Source: Gammaproteobacteria bacterium | GTDB taxonomy: Bacteria > Pseudomonadota > Gammaproteobacteria > HTCC5015 | DNA length: 64,000 nucleotides | Assembly: GCA_028284675.1 (NCBI GenBank) | Contig: JANQRI010000008.1 | Span: forward strand, 62,001 to 126,000 | Direction: 5' to 3' | Shown here: positions 54,858-62,607 of the stretch, piece by piece | How positions within the stretch are numbered: position 1 is the first letter of the stretch | Layout: the number at the start of each line of letters is the position of its first letter | Notes under the pieces: model-generated | Seen by the model: the letters and a program-made list of their open reading frames with translations, nothing else | Databases searched by the model: none | What the model was told of the DNA's origin: nothing | Made by a program: the position numbers and the translations under genes

Positions 54858-55265
54858 TTATTGTGTTTGCGTAATCAGGCGCACCGAATCAATGTTGGCT
54901 TCCGCGAGCAATCCCATTATTGCCAGCAGGCGCTTGGACTCAGCCCGGGCATCGGCTTTGAGTTGTATTTTTAATATTGAGCCGCTATCAGCCCGCTCAC
55001 CTTGCGCCAGCAAATGCTTTTTTAACTCAGCATCCGTATAGGGCCGGTCATCAACCGCCAACTCACCTGCCGCATTCATCACCACGGTAAGCTCTTTACG
55101 ATCAGCGACCTCATTATTATTTGCATAAGGCACATCGATTTTATAGAAGTCCGGCTTGCTAAATGCACCCGCCAACATAAAAAAAATCAACAGCAAGAAC
55201 ACCACGTTCACCAAAGGCAAAATATTTTCAAATGGCTGTTGCTTATGCTCTTCCGGTATTTGCAT
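54858..55265 (-). CDS. exbD: ExbD/TolR-family protein, copy 2
   Basis: 135 residues. One membrane helix near the N-terminus (about 15-35) carrying the LVNVVFLLLIFFMLAG pattern, followed by a periplasmic domain. The helix usually contains the functional Asp of ExbD (Asp25 in E. coli); here the matching position reads Asn (PLVNVV), an odd substitution that distinguishes this copy from the neighbouring one. Two adjacent ExbD paralogues with one ExbB suggest a hetero-oligomeric motor. Confidence 0.88.
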   Translation of the reverse strand: MQIPEEHKQQPFENILPLVNVVFLLLIFFMLAGAFSKPDFYKIDVPYANNNEVADRKELTVVMNAAGELAVDDRPYTDAELKKHLLAQGERADSGSILKIQLKADARAESKRLLAIMGLLAEANIDSVRLITQTQ

Positions 55266-55274
55266 CGCTTTACT

Positions 55275-55676
55275 CTACTGTTCAACCTGCGTGGCTAACG
55301 ACACATTATTACCAGCAATCGCCTTGAGAGGTTCCAACACGGTCAACAACTGCTGCAACGGCAACGTATCCTCCGGCTGTACCAATACCGGATGATTCAG
55401 ATCATTACGAATCTTTTCTCTGACATTCATTACAATTTCGTCCAATTGCATTGACGTGCCGTTCAATTGGTATTTTTGCTCCAAACCGACATACACCAGG
55501 CTATGATGGTTTTGATCAACGGTTAGTGTTTCCGACTCACTGACACCTAACTCGATGAATTGCCATTCAATAAAACTCGATGCAAGCATAAAAAACACGA
55601 GCAGAATAAATACGATATCGATCAGCGGGGTTAAGCTGATCAAATTTCGCTTCGGTGATGGCGATGAAATTTGCAT
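55275..55676 (-). CDS. exbD: ExbD/TolR-family protein, copy 1
   Basis: 133 residues. The N-terminal helix starts LTPLIDIVFILLVFFMLASS and retains the conserved Asp (LIDIV) expected to carry protons. A periplasmic domain of about 90 residues follows. The stop is nine bases before the second exbD, and the start is five bases after exbB, consistent with one transcript. Confidence 0.93.
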   Translation of the reverse strand: MQISSPSPKRNLISLTPLIDIVFILLVFFMLASSFIEWQFIELGVSESETLTVDQNHHSLVYVGLEQKYQLNGTSMQLDEIVMNVREKIRNDLNHPVLVQPEDTLPLQQLLTVLEPLKAIAGNNVSLATQVEQ

Positions 55677-55681
55677 GTTGC

Positions 55682-56467
55682 TCAGCCCGATAATGCAAAG
55701 TTCTTTTGTCTGAGATCAACAGTGTTATCTTTCGTATCAGCCGCATCCTGTTTTTCTGTCATCGCAGCCTCTCCAGAGTACAGGCATAAAGTAAACACTT
55801 GTGTCGCGGTGTTTTCGATATTCAACTTTAAACGTTCCACACATTGCTCCAACCAGTTCAGCGCTATTACCGCCGGAATTGCAACGACCAACCCGGCAGC
55901 TGTAGTCAATAAAGCCTCCCAGATACCGCCGGACAATAATGCCGGATCAACCGCAGTACCGGCGCTTTGCAACTTCCGAAACGCTTCAATCATACCCAAC
56001 ACTGTTCCCAGCAGGCCCAGCAACGGGCTCAAAGTCGCGATCACTTCAATAACTTTCAGGTAAGCACGGGCACTCACAAGTTGCAGACCCGCGATACGCA
56101 GCACTTCTTCACGAATCAATGCATCATCGTGATTACGCTGTTTCAGCGTGATGGCCGCTTTCAATACTTTCGCTGCAGGGTTGCGTACATCGCTTAATAC
56201 TTTCAGTGCATTACCGGCACTCCCCTGCTGCCAACTCTGTAAAGCAGCATCAATCACATACAAAGGTTTGGTTTGTATGCGCAACATCTGCAGACGAAAA
56301 AACTGCCAGAGCTTCAATAGCAATACGGTTAGCCCAATTACCGACATGCATAGCAATATAAACATCACAGGGCCGCCAATCTCCAGCATACTGAACATAC
56401 TAACCGTGATATCAAAACTTTCCGGCACTACCAAAGCAGCGGGCGAGTCCAAATTTTCATTACTCAT
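55682..56467 (-). CDS. exbB: ExbB/MotA/TolQ proton-channel protein
   Basis: 261 residues. An N-terminal periplasmic/first helix region (MLEIGGPVMFILLCMSVIGLTVLLLK) and two further helices with LSPLLGLLGTVLGMIEAFRKL and GIWEALLTTAAGLVVAIPAVIALN (each quoted in part) are the ExbB motifs. It forms the proton channel with ExbD and drives TonB. Located between the PepSY protein and the exbD pair. Confidence 0.94.
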   Translation of the reverse strand: MSNENLDSPAALVVPESFDITVSMFSMLEIGGPVMFILLCMSVIGLTVLLLKLWQFFRLQMLRIQTKPLYVIDAALQSWQQGSAGNALKVLSDVRNPAAKVLKAAITLKQRNHDDALIREEVLRIAGLQLVSARAYLKVIEVIATLSPLLGLLGTVLGMIEAFRKLQSAGTAVDPALLSGGIWEALLTTAAGLVVAIPAVIALNWLEQCVERLKLNIENTATQVFTLCLYSGEAAMTEKQDAADTKDNTVDLRQKNFALSG

Positions 56468-56500
56468 AAAAAAACCTCAGCATTGTTAATCACAGTATAT

Positions 56501-58084
56501 CTAAGCCGCTATATCTCTCAGCTCATCTTCAACAAAAACATTCTCCGGAGTTCGCTTGGGCCTTACAGCACGAGGCCTTTCATCAGGCAGCCTGCGCGCT
56601 ACAAAAATCAATATTATGCCAAGCAAACTGTTCATTATATCCACACCAATTACCGGCCATGGCGGCAGTACCTGAAAAATCGAAACATCAGAAAAAACAT
56701 GATTCAGCACGGGCGCTCCCAATAACAGCAGACCGGTAAGCAACAATAAATCTTTTACGGCCTGATATTCCCGGCGGCGAATAAACGTCCAGATAAGACA
56801 TAAAACCCAGACCGAAAAATAAACAAGCCCAATCGCATAATAGCGCTGCTCCAATAAACCTGTTTGCGGCAACAGCTTATTGGCCCAGAACGTGGCTGCG
56901 GTTGCGACCAGCATACCGCCACAAATACCGATGGTTAGATGTGCCAATAGCTGATAACGCTTCTCACGTCGCTCCAGCCAGATCCAGGTACCGGTCACCA
57001 TCATCAAACATAAGGAAAGACCTAATACGAAGTACACCAATTTAACTATAGTTCCGCCATAAAGCGCATAATGTAAAGGTGTGACCGCAAAGAATGTTCG
57101 CATAAACGGCCCTTTGGACTCATTGACAGGATCTGTTACATGAACCTGACGACCTGTTGCAGATTCATATTTAATACTGATCGCTCCAACCAACGCATCA
57201 TCAACCGTACCTTGAACATTAATCACTTCATTTTTATCACCGAAGGCTTCGATGATAATAAAATGCGGTTTGTTATCGGGCCGATCTGTTTTGTATTGGT
57301 TTAATGCGGCATTGATATTCAACGGCACACCGGGCTCCCCACTCACAGTTGCACGCTCACCAAGCACTGCCGCTGCGGCTTTTTCAAGGTCACCGTCAAA
57401 CGCACTAAATGCCGCTATCATCACAACAAAACCCAGCAAGCCTAGCCAGGCACCGGTCAGCGCAATCATTAAATGAAACGGCAACACCCATACCCCAAAG
57501 ATTTTATGTAAATCGGTCCAGAGCAATCGCAGACTGCGGTCAAAACGGAATTTGAATATATCCTTGAATATTTTGCGATGAATCAACACACCCGTGACGA
57601 TAGACAACAATAACACCAATCCCAGCACACCAATAAAATAACGCCCCCAGGGTCTTGGCAAAAGCAGATCAGTGTGCATGCGCCGAAGCAACTCAGAAAA
57701 ACCCTTACCCTGAGGCGGTAATACTTCACCCGTGTTTGGATTAATATGCCGCTCTGTCCGTTGATCGGTTATTTTATCGGCCCAGGACACCGATAATGTC
57801 GGCTCAAAACTGGACGGTAAATGCAAAAAAACGATTTCTTCCGGATTTACCTCAGCATTTTGCAACACCAGGTTAACCAAAGCATCAACATCAATTTCAT
57901 GATCGGGATCATAGCTGATTCGGTGCGTGGGGCGTTCCCATTGGGTCAACTCATCGATAAACAGCGCGACTGTTCCGGAGAAGCAAACGATAAATAATAA
58001 GATTGCGCACAACACCCCGGTCCAGGAATGGGTGTCATATAGAATTTTTGTAGTACGCTGCTGCATTGATTCAAACCTAAGCAC
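56501..58084 (-). CDS. PepSY-associated transmembrane protein (iron-operon type)
   Basis: 527 residues (521 from the second Met codon, giving MQQRTTKILYDTHSWTGV). The start THSWTGVLCAILLFIVCFSGT is the PepSY-TM signature, with WERPTHRIS and PRPWGRYFIGV following. About six to seven membrane helices, two periplasmic PepSY-like regions and His residues in helices. Such proteins lie in siderophore-receptor operons with DUF3649 and DUF3325 genes and may reduce siderophore-bound iron, but the activity is unproven. It overlaps the DUF3649 stop by eight bases. Confidence 0.9.
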   Translation of the reverse strand: MLRFESMQQRTTKILYDTHSWTGVLCAILLFIVCFSGTVALFIDELTQWERPTHRISYDPDHEIDVDALVNLVLQNAEVNPEEIVFLHLPSSFEPTLSVSWADKITDQRTERHINPNTGEVLPPQGKGFSELLRRMHTDLLLPRPWGRYFIGVLGLVLLLSIVTGVLIHRKIFKDIFKFRFDRSLRLLWTDLHKIFGVWVLPFHLMIALTGAWLGLLGFVVMIAAFSAFDGDLEKAAAAVLGERATVSGEPGVPLNINAALNQYKTDRPDNKPHFIIIEAFGDKNEVINVQGTVDDALVGAISIKYESATGRQVHVTDPVNESKGPFMRTFFAVTPLHYALYGGTIVKLVYFVLGLSLCLMMVTGTWIWLERREKRYQLLAHLTIGICGGMLVATAATFWANKLLPQTGLLEQRYYAIGLVYFSVWVLCLIWTFIRRREYQAVKDLLLLTGLLLLGAPVLNHVFSDVSIFQVLPPWPVIGVDIMNSLLGIILIFVARRLPDERPRAVRPKRTPENVFVEDELRDIAA

Positions 58085-58358
58085 TAAATACGGCTGCTAT
58101 AACAGCAATCAATGTGAATGATGAACCACCCAGCCACAAAGCGGCCCGCCAACTGTTTTTCGCCAGCAAACCGACCAACATCGCAAGCAACCATATGATC
58201 ACCGAATTCAACGCTCCGGCGGCCATACGCTCAGTCGGCTCAATCGCCGGCCAGTAAATTGACAGAAAAACCGTCGCAGCCAATGCCAGCACGATGCTGA
58301 ATATCAGCGTAACCGCGACCTGCGACCAATGCATTTTGTAGATCGCGTTTGCCACCAT
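58077..58358 (-). CDS. DUF3649 family membrane protein
   Basis: 93 residues, three predicted membrane helices (about 12-33, 45-65, 70-92). Length, helix pattern and the position between DUF3325 and PepSY genes match the DUF3649 family found in TonB-receptor iron operons. Function unknown. The stop overlaps the PepSY start by eight bases. Confidence 0.82.
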   Translation of the reverse strand: MVANAIYKMHWSQVAVTLIFSIVLALAATVFLSIYWPAIEPTERMAAGALNSVIIWLLAMLVGLLAKNSWRAALWLGGSSFTLIAVIAAVFSA

Positions 58359-58361
58359 ACA

Positions 58362-58715
58362 CTACACCAGTATGCCTGAGACGCTGCACAGCAATATGAC
58401 AGGCGCCGACAGCAATATCCATTTTGAACGCAGCGGCAACAACAACACCATGATCAATCCGAACAGACAGATTGCAAGCAGCCAAACAGGTATACCAATT
58501 TCCCAGCCATGATGCATTACGAAAGGGGCAACCGATAACACCAGCGCCAACTGACCCAACAGGCTGAAAAACCTCAGCACTTTAGGGCCCGGCTCTTTAG
58601 GCACCCACCCTGCCGGGAAACGCCGGGGCTCACTGATATACAGAAGCAACAGCGCGATATAAACACCGGCAAAAGCGAATAATGTCTGCATAAAAATCAC
58701 CCCGCTGAGGAGCAA
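58362..58715 (-). CDS. DUF3325 family membrane protein
   Basis: 117 residues, or 109 if the internal ATG at 58691 (MQTLFAFAGVY) is used, which gives a cleaner membrane start. Three to four helices with the conserved LYISEPRRFPAGW segment (typical of DUF3325). It accompanies DUF3649 and PepSY proteins in iron operons; biochemical role unknown. Its start lies one base after the lipoprotein stop. Confidence 0.82.
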   Translation of the reverse strand: MLLSGVIFMQTLFAFAGVYIALLLLYISEPRRFPAGWVPKEPGPKVLRFFSLLGQLALVLSVAPFVMHHGWEIGIPVWLLAICLFGLIMVLLLPLRSKWILLSAPVILLCSVSGILV

Positions 58716-58716
58716 C

Positions 58717-59310
58717 TTAACCCTGTTGTGCAGCGGCTTTCTGTAAGTTTATTTTTACATCCATCATGTGCGCCAGCACCTCGGTGATCTCCGCAACAAT
58801 ACCGGTCCGCTCAGTTGCCAGTTTATTTTCCCGTAACAATACAACAACTGTCGCAGGATGCACCAAAAGGTCTTTCGCGTGATAACATTTGGATTCGGTT
58901 TCCGGCAAAGCACCGTCACTATGATACTGCGCTTCAATCACTTCAGAACTCATGCTTTCCATGCCATCAATAACCGCTTTTGAGAGATTCAGATATTCCT
59001 GGCACTCTGGATAAGCTTCAGCAAACGCATCCACGACAGGTACTGATAGCAGGGTTAACTCGTTGGCAGATGCAGTCAGCGCGGCAACATCATCACTATT
59101 CTCCAACGCAGCCTTCAGCTCGGCAGCTTTACCGGCATACTCTTCCAACACTGTTAATGCAGGGCTGTTTATTTCACCGTTTTCCACCACAGCAACATCG
59201 ACGCCATCTGGCTCTGACTCAGTCTGCTGTTGACAGCCTATAAAACCAATCGAACATAAACACACAAAATAGTATTTTAAATATTTTAAAAACATTATCA
59301 CTCTCCACAA
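58717..59310 (-). CDS. Helical lipoprotein of unknown function in the iron operon
   Basis: 197 residues, or 192 from the ATG at 59295, which fits the signal peptide better. The lipobox IGFIGC (Cys about 26) marks it as a lipoprotein. The mature part is mostly helical and acidic, with a central cysteine near AYPECQEYL and another in SKCYHAKDLLVHPA. I do not recognise the family. Its place directly after the receptor gene suggests help in substrate handling at the outer membrane. Confidence 0.8.
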   Translation of the reverse strand: MWRVIMFLKYLKYYFVCLCSIGFIGCQQQTESEPDGVDVAVVENGEINSPALTVLEEYAGKAAELKAALENSDDVAALTASANELTLLSVPVVDAFAEAYPECQEYLNLSKAVIDGMESMSSEVIEAQYHSDGALPETESKCYHAKDLLVHPATVVVLLRENKLATERTGIVAEITEVLAHMMDVKINLQKAAAQQG

Positions 59311-59341
59311 TTAATGGCGCCGTTCATAAATATATCACTCT

Positions 59342-61492
59342 CTACCAGCTCACATTAAACTGCACACCGGCAAAACGCGGCTCACCGGTTCGGACTCTTT
59401 GAATAACCGCACCCGGAGCACCGAGCACATTACTGCTTAATGCCGGCTGCGTATAGTAGTCCTCATCTAACAGATTGCGCACATACAAAAATGCAGACCA
59501 CTGACTGCTTTCATAACCCAGCCTTACATTCCACAGCGTACGGCTTGGAATAACCCCCAGTGGATTATTCTGCAAATCACTCTGTTGCTCATCGGTAAAA
59601 CTGCCGTCAGCAATCAGCACCCAACCATTTGCGAAGTAATAGTTGGCCCCGAGTGCGGCAGTCAATTCCGGCGCAAATTGAAATTCATTACCGCTAAAGT
59701 CCTCGCCACCGCTGACAAAATTATCAAGCTCGGTTTTAACAATGGCCAAACTTGAAAAAACATCAAAACTGTCGGTAAATCGGTGCTCAAACTCCACTTC
59801 CAAACCATTGATTGAAGACTCCCCGGCATTCAATGTATTCACATCATTCGGATTGCCGCTGGGGCCGGCGACACTGACCTGCTGATCAGTCCAATCGGTA
59901 AAAAACACATTGGCATTTAATGTAGTGCGCTGATCAATCGACTGATAACGCGAGGAAAACTCAATATTGACGGTATATTCCGGATCAAACTCATTTAATA
60001 CACCGGTAATCAGATTCCGCTGTGAACCCCCGGCACGATAACCACGCTGAACAGTCGCACCGGTGCTGAACTGATCGCTCCAGCTGTAGTTAACCGCAAA
60101 CTTCGGCAAAAAAGCTTCATAGTCAGTATCGCCACGGGTTGGGTCCGATGGCGGCAACGGCACTACCGGCGGATCCAGTGCAAACGTGGATGCATCGTTA
60201 AAATCAACATTTTCACGATCGTAACGGGCACCAAACGTCAAAGTGACTTTATCGCTTAGGTCATAATCAAATTCACTGAACAATGCAATATTATCCACAT
60301 TGTTTTCACTGACCAATGACACTGTCAGGCGGGTACCCAAACCCGCCAATGCCGGATTAAAGACTTCACCGGGAAACTCTCCACCGGCATCATCGGTATT
60401 TTCAATATCCGTATAATAAAGCCCGAAAGCACCGCGCCATTTATTCTGCCCGTTATAGATAATTTTTACTTCCTGGGTAATGCTCTCATCTGTTGCATTT
60501 CGAAATAATTGGCCGCCATCCACCGGCGAAGCATCCGAGTCTTCAAGACGAACATTGTCATGATCATATAAAACCGTTTTTGAACTTAATGACCATAAGG
60601 AATTAAATACATACTCAATATCGAGAGCCGTGATGGTATGTTCACTGCCCTCTCTTTCATCAACATTTGACAAACTAATACGCTCACCGGGATATGTTGA
60701 AAACTCAACAAAGTCCTCACCACCAAAATTTTCTGTATAGTTGTAACTTAAAATTGCCTGAAACTTATCATTGGGCTTAAACAGCAACTTCGCCCGATAA
60801 TTATCCAGTTCCCGGGCATCATGGTCGTCGGTGTTTAATGTTCTGTTCTCAACAAAACCATCCGTTTCATAGCTTTCGGCAGTCAGACGCAATGCCCAGG
60901 CATCACCCAGCGGCACATTATATGCAGCCGCCAGCCTTGAAGTGGCTCGCTCACCGGCATCAATCCGGGCCTTGCCTTCCAATTGATTAAGCACCGGATC
61001 AGCCGTCCTAATATTGATTGTGCCGGCCAATGCATTACGACCTTGCTGTGTCGACTGTGGGCCACGCAGAATTTCCACCTGCGCCAAATCCCAGGTGCTG
61101 TAAGGCCCAAAAAAAGACGCCTGATTGCTGGGCAGTTCAGCACCGTCTATGGATGTTCTGATCGTAAGCCCTCTGCCGCCACCAAATCCGCGCTGATCTA
61201 TACCCCGGATCGAAAACCCTTTCTCGCCAAACGAAGCATTAATGCCCGGAGTGCGTTCAACAACATTATAAAGATTGGCATCATTGCTGACATCCAGCTC
61301 ATCACCGGTAATCACCACCGCGCTGGTTAGCGACTCCTGGATATCTCTTTGCTGAATTTCACCTTGGATGGTGATTTTATTAAGTGTTTGCGGTTCGTCC
61401 AGTGCGTCATCTGATGTAACACCCTGAGCAAATACGGTTGCACTGCCTAAACAGCAGAATATTGCGGTTGGTATAGAACGCCGAATCATCAT
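59342..61492 (-). CDS. TonB-dependent siderophore receptor
   Basis: 716 residues. A signal peptide ends TVFAQG (about residue 22), followed by a TonB-box-like LNKITIQG (about 38-45), a plug (about 50-170, with ILRGPQSTQQGRNALAGTINI) and a beta barrel ending GVQFNVSW (C-terminal Trp). Plug and size suit catecholate or hydroxamate siderophore receptors; the specific ligand is not resolved. First gene of a nine-gene operon preceded by a Fur box, so it should be induced by iron limitation. Confidence 0.93.
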   Translation of the reverse strand: MMIRRSIPTAIFCCLGSATVFAQGVTSDDALDEPQTLNKITIQGEIQQRDIQESLTSAVVITGDELDVSNDANLYNVVERTPGINASFGEKGFSIRGIDQRGFGGGRGLTIRTSIDGAELPSNQASFFGPYSTWDLAQVEILRGPQSTQQGRNALAGTINIRTADPVLNQLEGKARIDAGERATSRLAAAYNVPLGDAWALRLTAESYETDGFVENRTLNTDDHDARELDNYRAKLLFKPNDKFQAILSYNYTENFGGEDFVEFSTYPGERISLSNVDEREGSEHTITALDIEYVFNSLWSLSSKTVLYDHDNVRLEDSDASPVDGGQLFRNATDESITQEVKIIYNGQNKWRGAFGLYYTDIENTDDAGGEFPGEVFNPALAGLGTRLTVSLVSENNVDNIALFSEFDYDLSDKVTLTFGARYDRENVDFNDASTFALDPPVVPLPPSDPTRGDTDYEAFLPKFAVNYSWSDQFSTGATVQRGYRAGGSQRNLITGVLNEFDPEYTVNIEFSSRYQSIDQRTTLNANVFFTDWTDQQVSVAGPSGNPNDVNTLNAGESSINGLEVEFEHRFTDSFDVFSSLAIVKTELDNFVSGGEDFSGNEFQFAPELTAALGANYYFANGWVLIADGSFTDEQQSDLQNNPLGVIPSRTLWNVRLGYESSQWSAFLYVRNLLDEDYYTQPALSSNVLGAPGAVIQRVRTGEPRFAGVQFNVSW

Positions 61493-61600
61493 AGCCTCTT
61501 TAAAAACACCGCTGTAGCGGTATAAATGTTTATCTAAAGCGGCTGGCTATTCCGACGGTATTGCTCGACCTTCAGCGTGGCTTGCCTGAGTAACTCATTC

Positions 61601-61622
61601 CTGGGGAGGGGGGGCTCCCCAG
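61601..61622 (-). repeat. GC-rich hairpin in the leader of the TonB receptor operon
   Basis: Perfect 8-bp stem CTGGGGAG (61601-61608) with CTCCCCAG (61615-61622) around six identical bases (six G on plus, six C in the mRNA). It lies between the Fur box and the receptor start, about 110 bases before the ATG. No T tract follows, so it is not an obvious terminator. The C-loop could pair elsewhere or bind a regulator; this is untested. Confidence 0.5.
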
Positions 61623-61626
61623 AAAG

Positions 61627-61645
61627 GCTAATGATAATTATTCTC
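61627..61645 (-). promoter_or_regulatory. Fur box of the TonB receptor operon
   Basis: GCTAATGATAATTATTCTC matches 16 of 19 bases of the Fur consensus (GATAATGATAATCATTATC). It is about 135 bases upstream of the receptor start on the minus strand and overlaps the likely promoter region. Fe-Fur would repress the nine-gene operon when iron is plentiful. Confidence 0.82.
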
Positions 61646-61759
61646 ATTTATAAGTTCAATGCTTAATTTAGGGAAAACCCTAAAAAATAGTGAATATGCT
61701 CTTTTATACCCCCTTCTGTATAAGGCTGTACAAACTACAAAGATGACGCCAATTTTCTG

Positions 61760-62224
61760 CTAACTCGACTGAAAAGCCTGAATATCACCGGGCTTTCGCA
61801 GCATTTTATCCACTTCACCGATATGCCTTTCCTCTTCGAAAATCATACGCCGGGTATACTCTTCCAGCATCACCGATTTCCCTTCAACCAGTGCAAGCAG
61901 ATCTTTGTACAAAAGAAGACCCGCCTTTTCATGCTGCAGGGATTCACGCAAAATATCCCCAACATCGTGCTTATGCGATTCCAGCAACTTCCCGATACCC
62001 AATGAAGGGTGTTCTCCAAAATGGGTGATCAACTCACCGGCTTCCTGGGCATGCTGCATTGACTCATTGGCCTGATCACGTAGCCAACTGGTAATCGGTA
62101 TACGGTTATACCCAAACACCATCAGTGAATAATGCATGTAAACCACAACACCTGCCAATTCCACTTCCAGTATTTCGTTTAAAATTCTGATCGCTTCTTT
62201 TTGATCGAAACCTTTTTCTGACAT
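61760..62224 (-). CDS. Ferritin-like di-iron protein (bacterioferritin-related)
   Basis: 154 residues, a four-helix bundle. Di-iron ligands are visible as LEVELAG (Glu18), ESMQHAQEAG (Glu and His), LQHEKAG (Glu) and FEEERHIGEVD (Glu and His): the two ExxH sets of the ferritin superfamily. It is probably an iron-storage or iron-detoxifying protein. It lies beside iron-uptake genes and is transcribed towards the Fur-regulated operon; no Fur box of its own was assigned. Confidence 0.85.
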   Translation of the reverse strand: MSEKGFDQKEAIRILNEILEVELAGVVVYMHYSLMVFGYNRIPITSWLRDQANESMQHAQEAGELITHFGEHPSLGIGKLLESHKHDVGDILRESLQHEKAGLLLYKDLLALVEGKSVMLEEYTRRMIFEEERHIGEVDKMLRKPGDIQAFQSS

Positions 62225-62607
62225 TATATTTACTCCAGAATTAACTTAATCAAAGTCGACTGATGCTTGAAGCATCAAGAACCACTATCCTAACGCACTT
62301 TCATATCAGCCGCGAATCACTTAAGCAAAACTTTTCCAAACATTTATAAAAAGCTACACTCTTTAACCAATTCAAAACTCTCACTGATAAAACCATAATC
62401 AATAACACCTGCCATTGAAAACAGTAATAAAACTTATTATCATTTAAGTTCTGGGATGAATATAGCCATGACCGACAGTTGCTTATTACCGGCTGTCACC
62501 AAACACATACCTATTTGAGCCGGCACCAGACACACTCTTGCCACCGGCCTCCAGCCAACACTTCTCCCGCTTACTTTACTGTTTAACTGTTTTGGGATTC
62601 GAACACG
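62225..62607. other. Intergenic region between divergent ferritin-like and TonB receptor genes
   Basis: 383 bases holding both divergent promoters. AT-rich, no coding frame recognised. A partial Fur-like element near 62423-62441 is listed separately. No RNA gene was seen. Confidence 0.5.
62423..62441 (+). promoter_or_regulatory. Possible Fur box upstream of the truncated TonB receptor
   Basis: AGTAATAAAACTTATTATC contains a perfect right-hand ATTATC hexamer and a partial left hexamer (AGTAAT), with the middle hexamer degenerate; 13 of 18 hexamer positions match. It lies about 170 bases before the ATG at 62608. Weak by itself, but plausible in front of an iron-type receptor. Confidence 0.35.
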
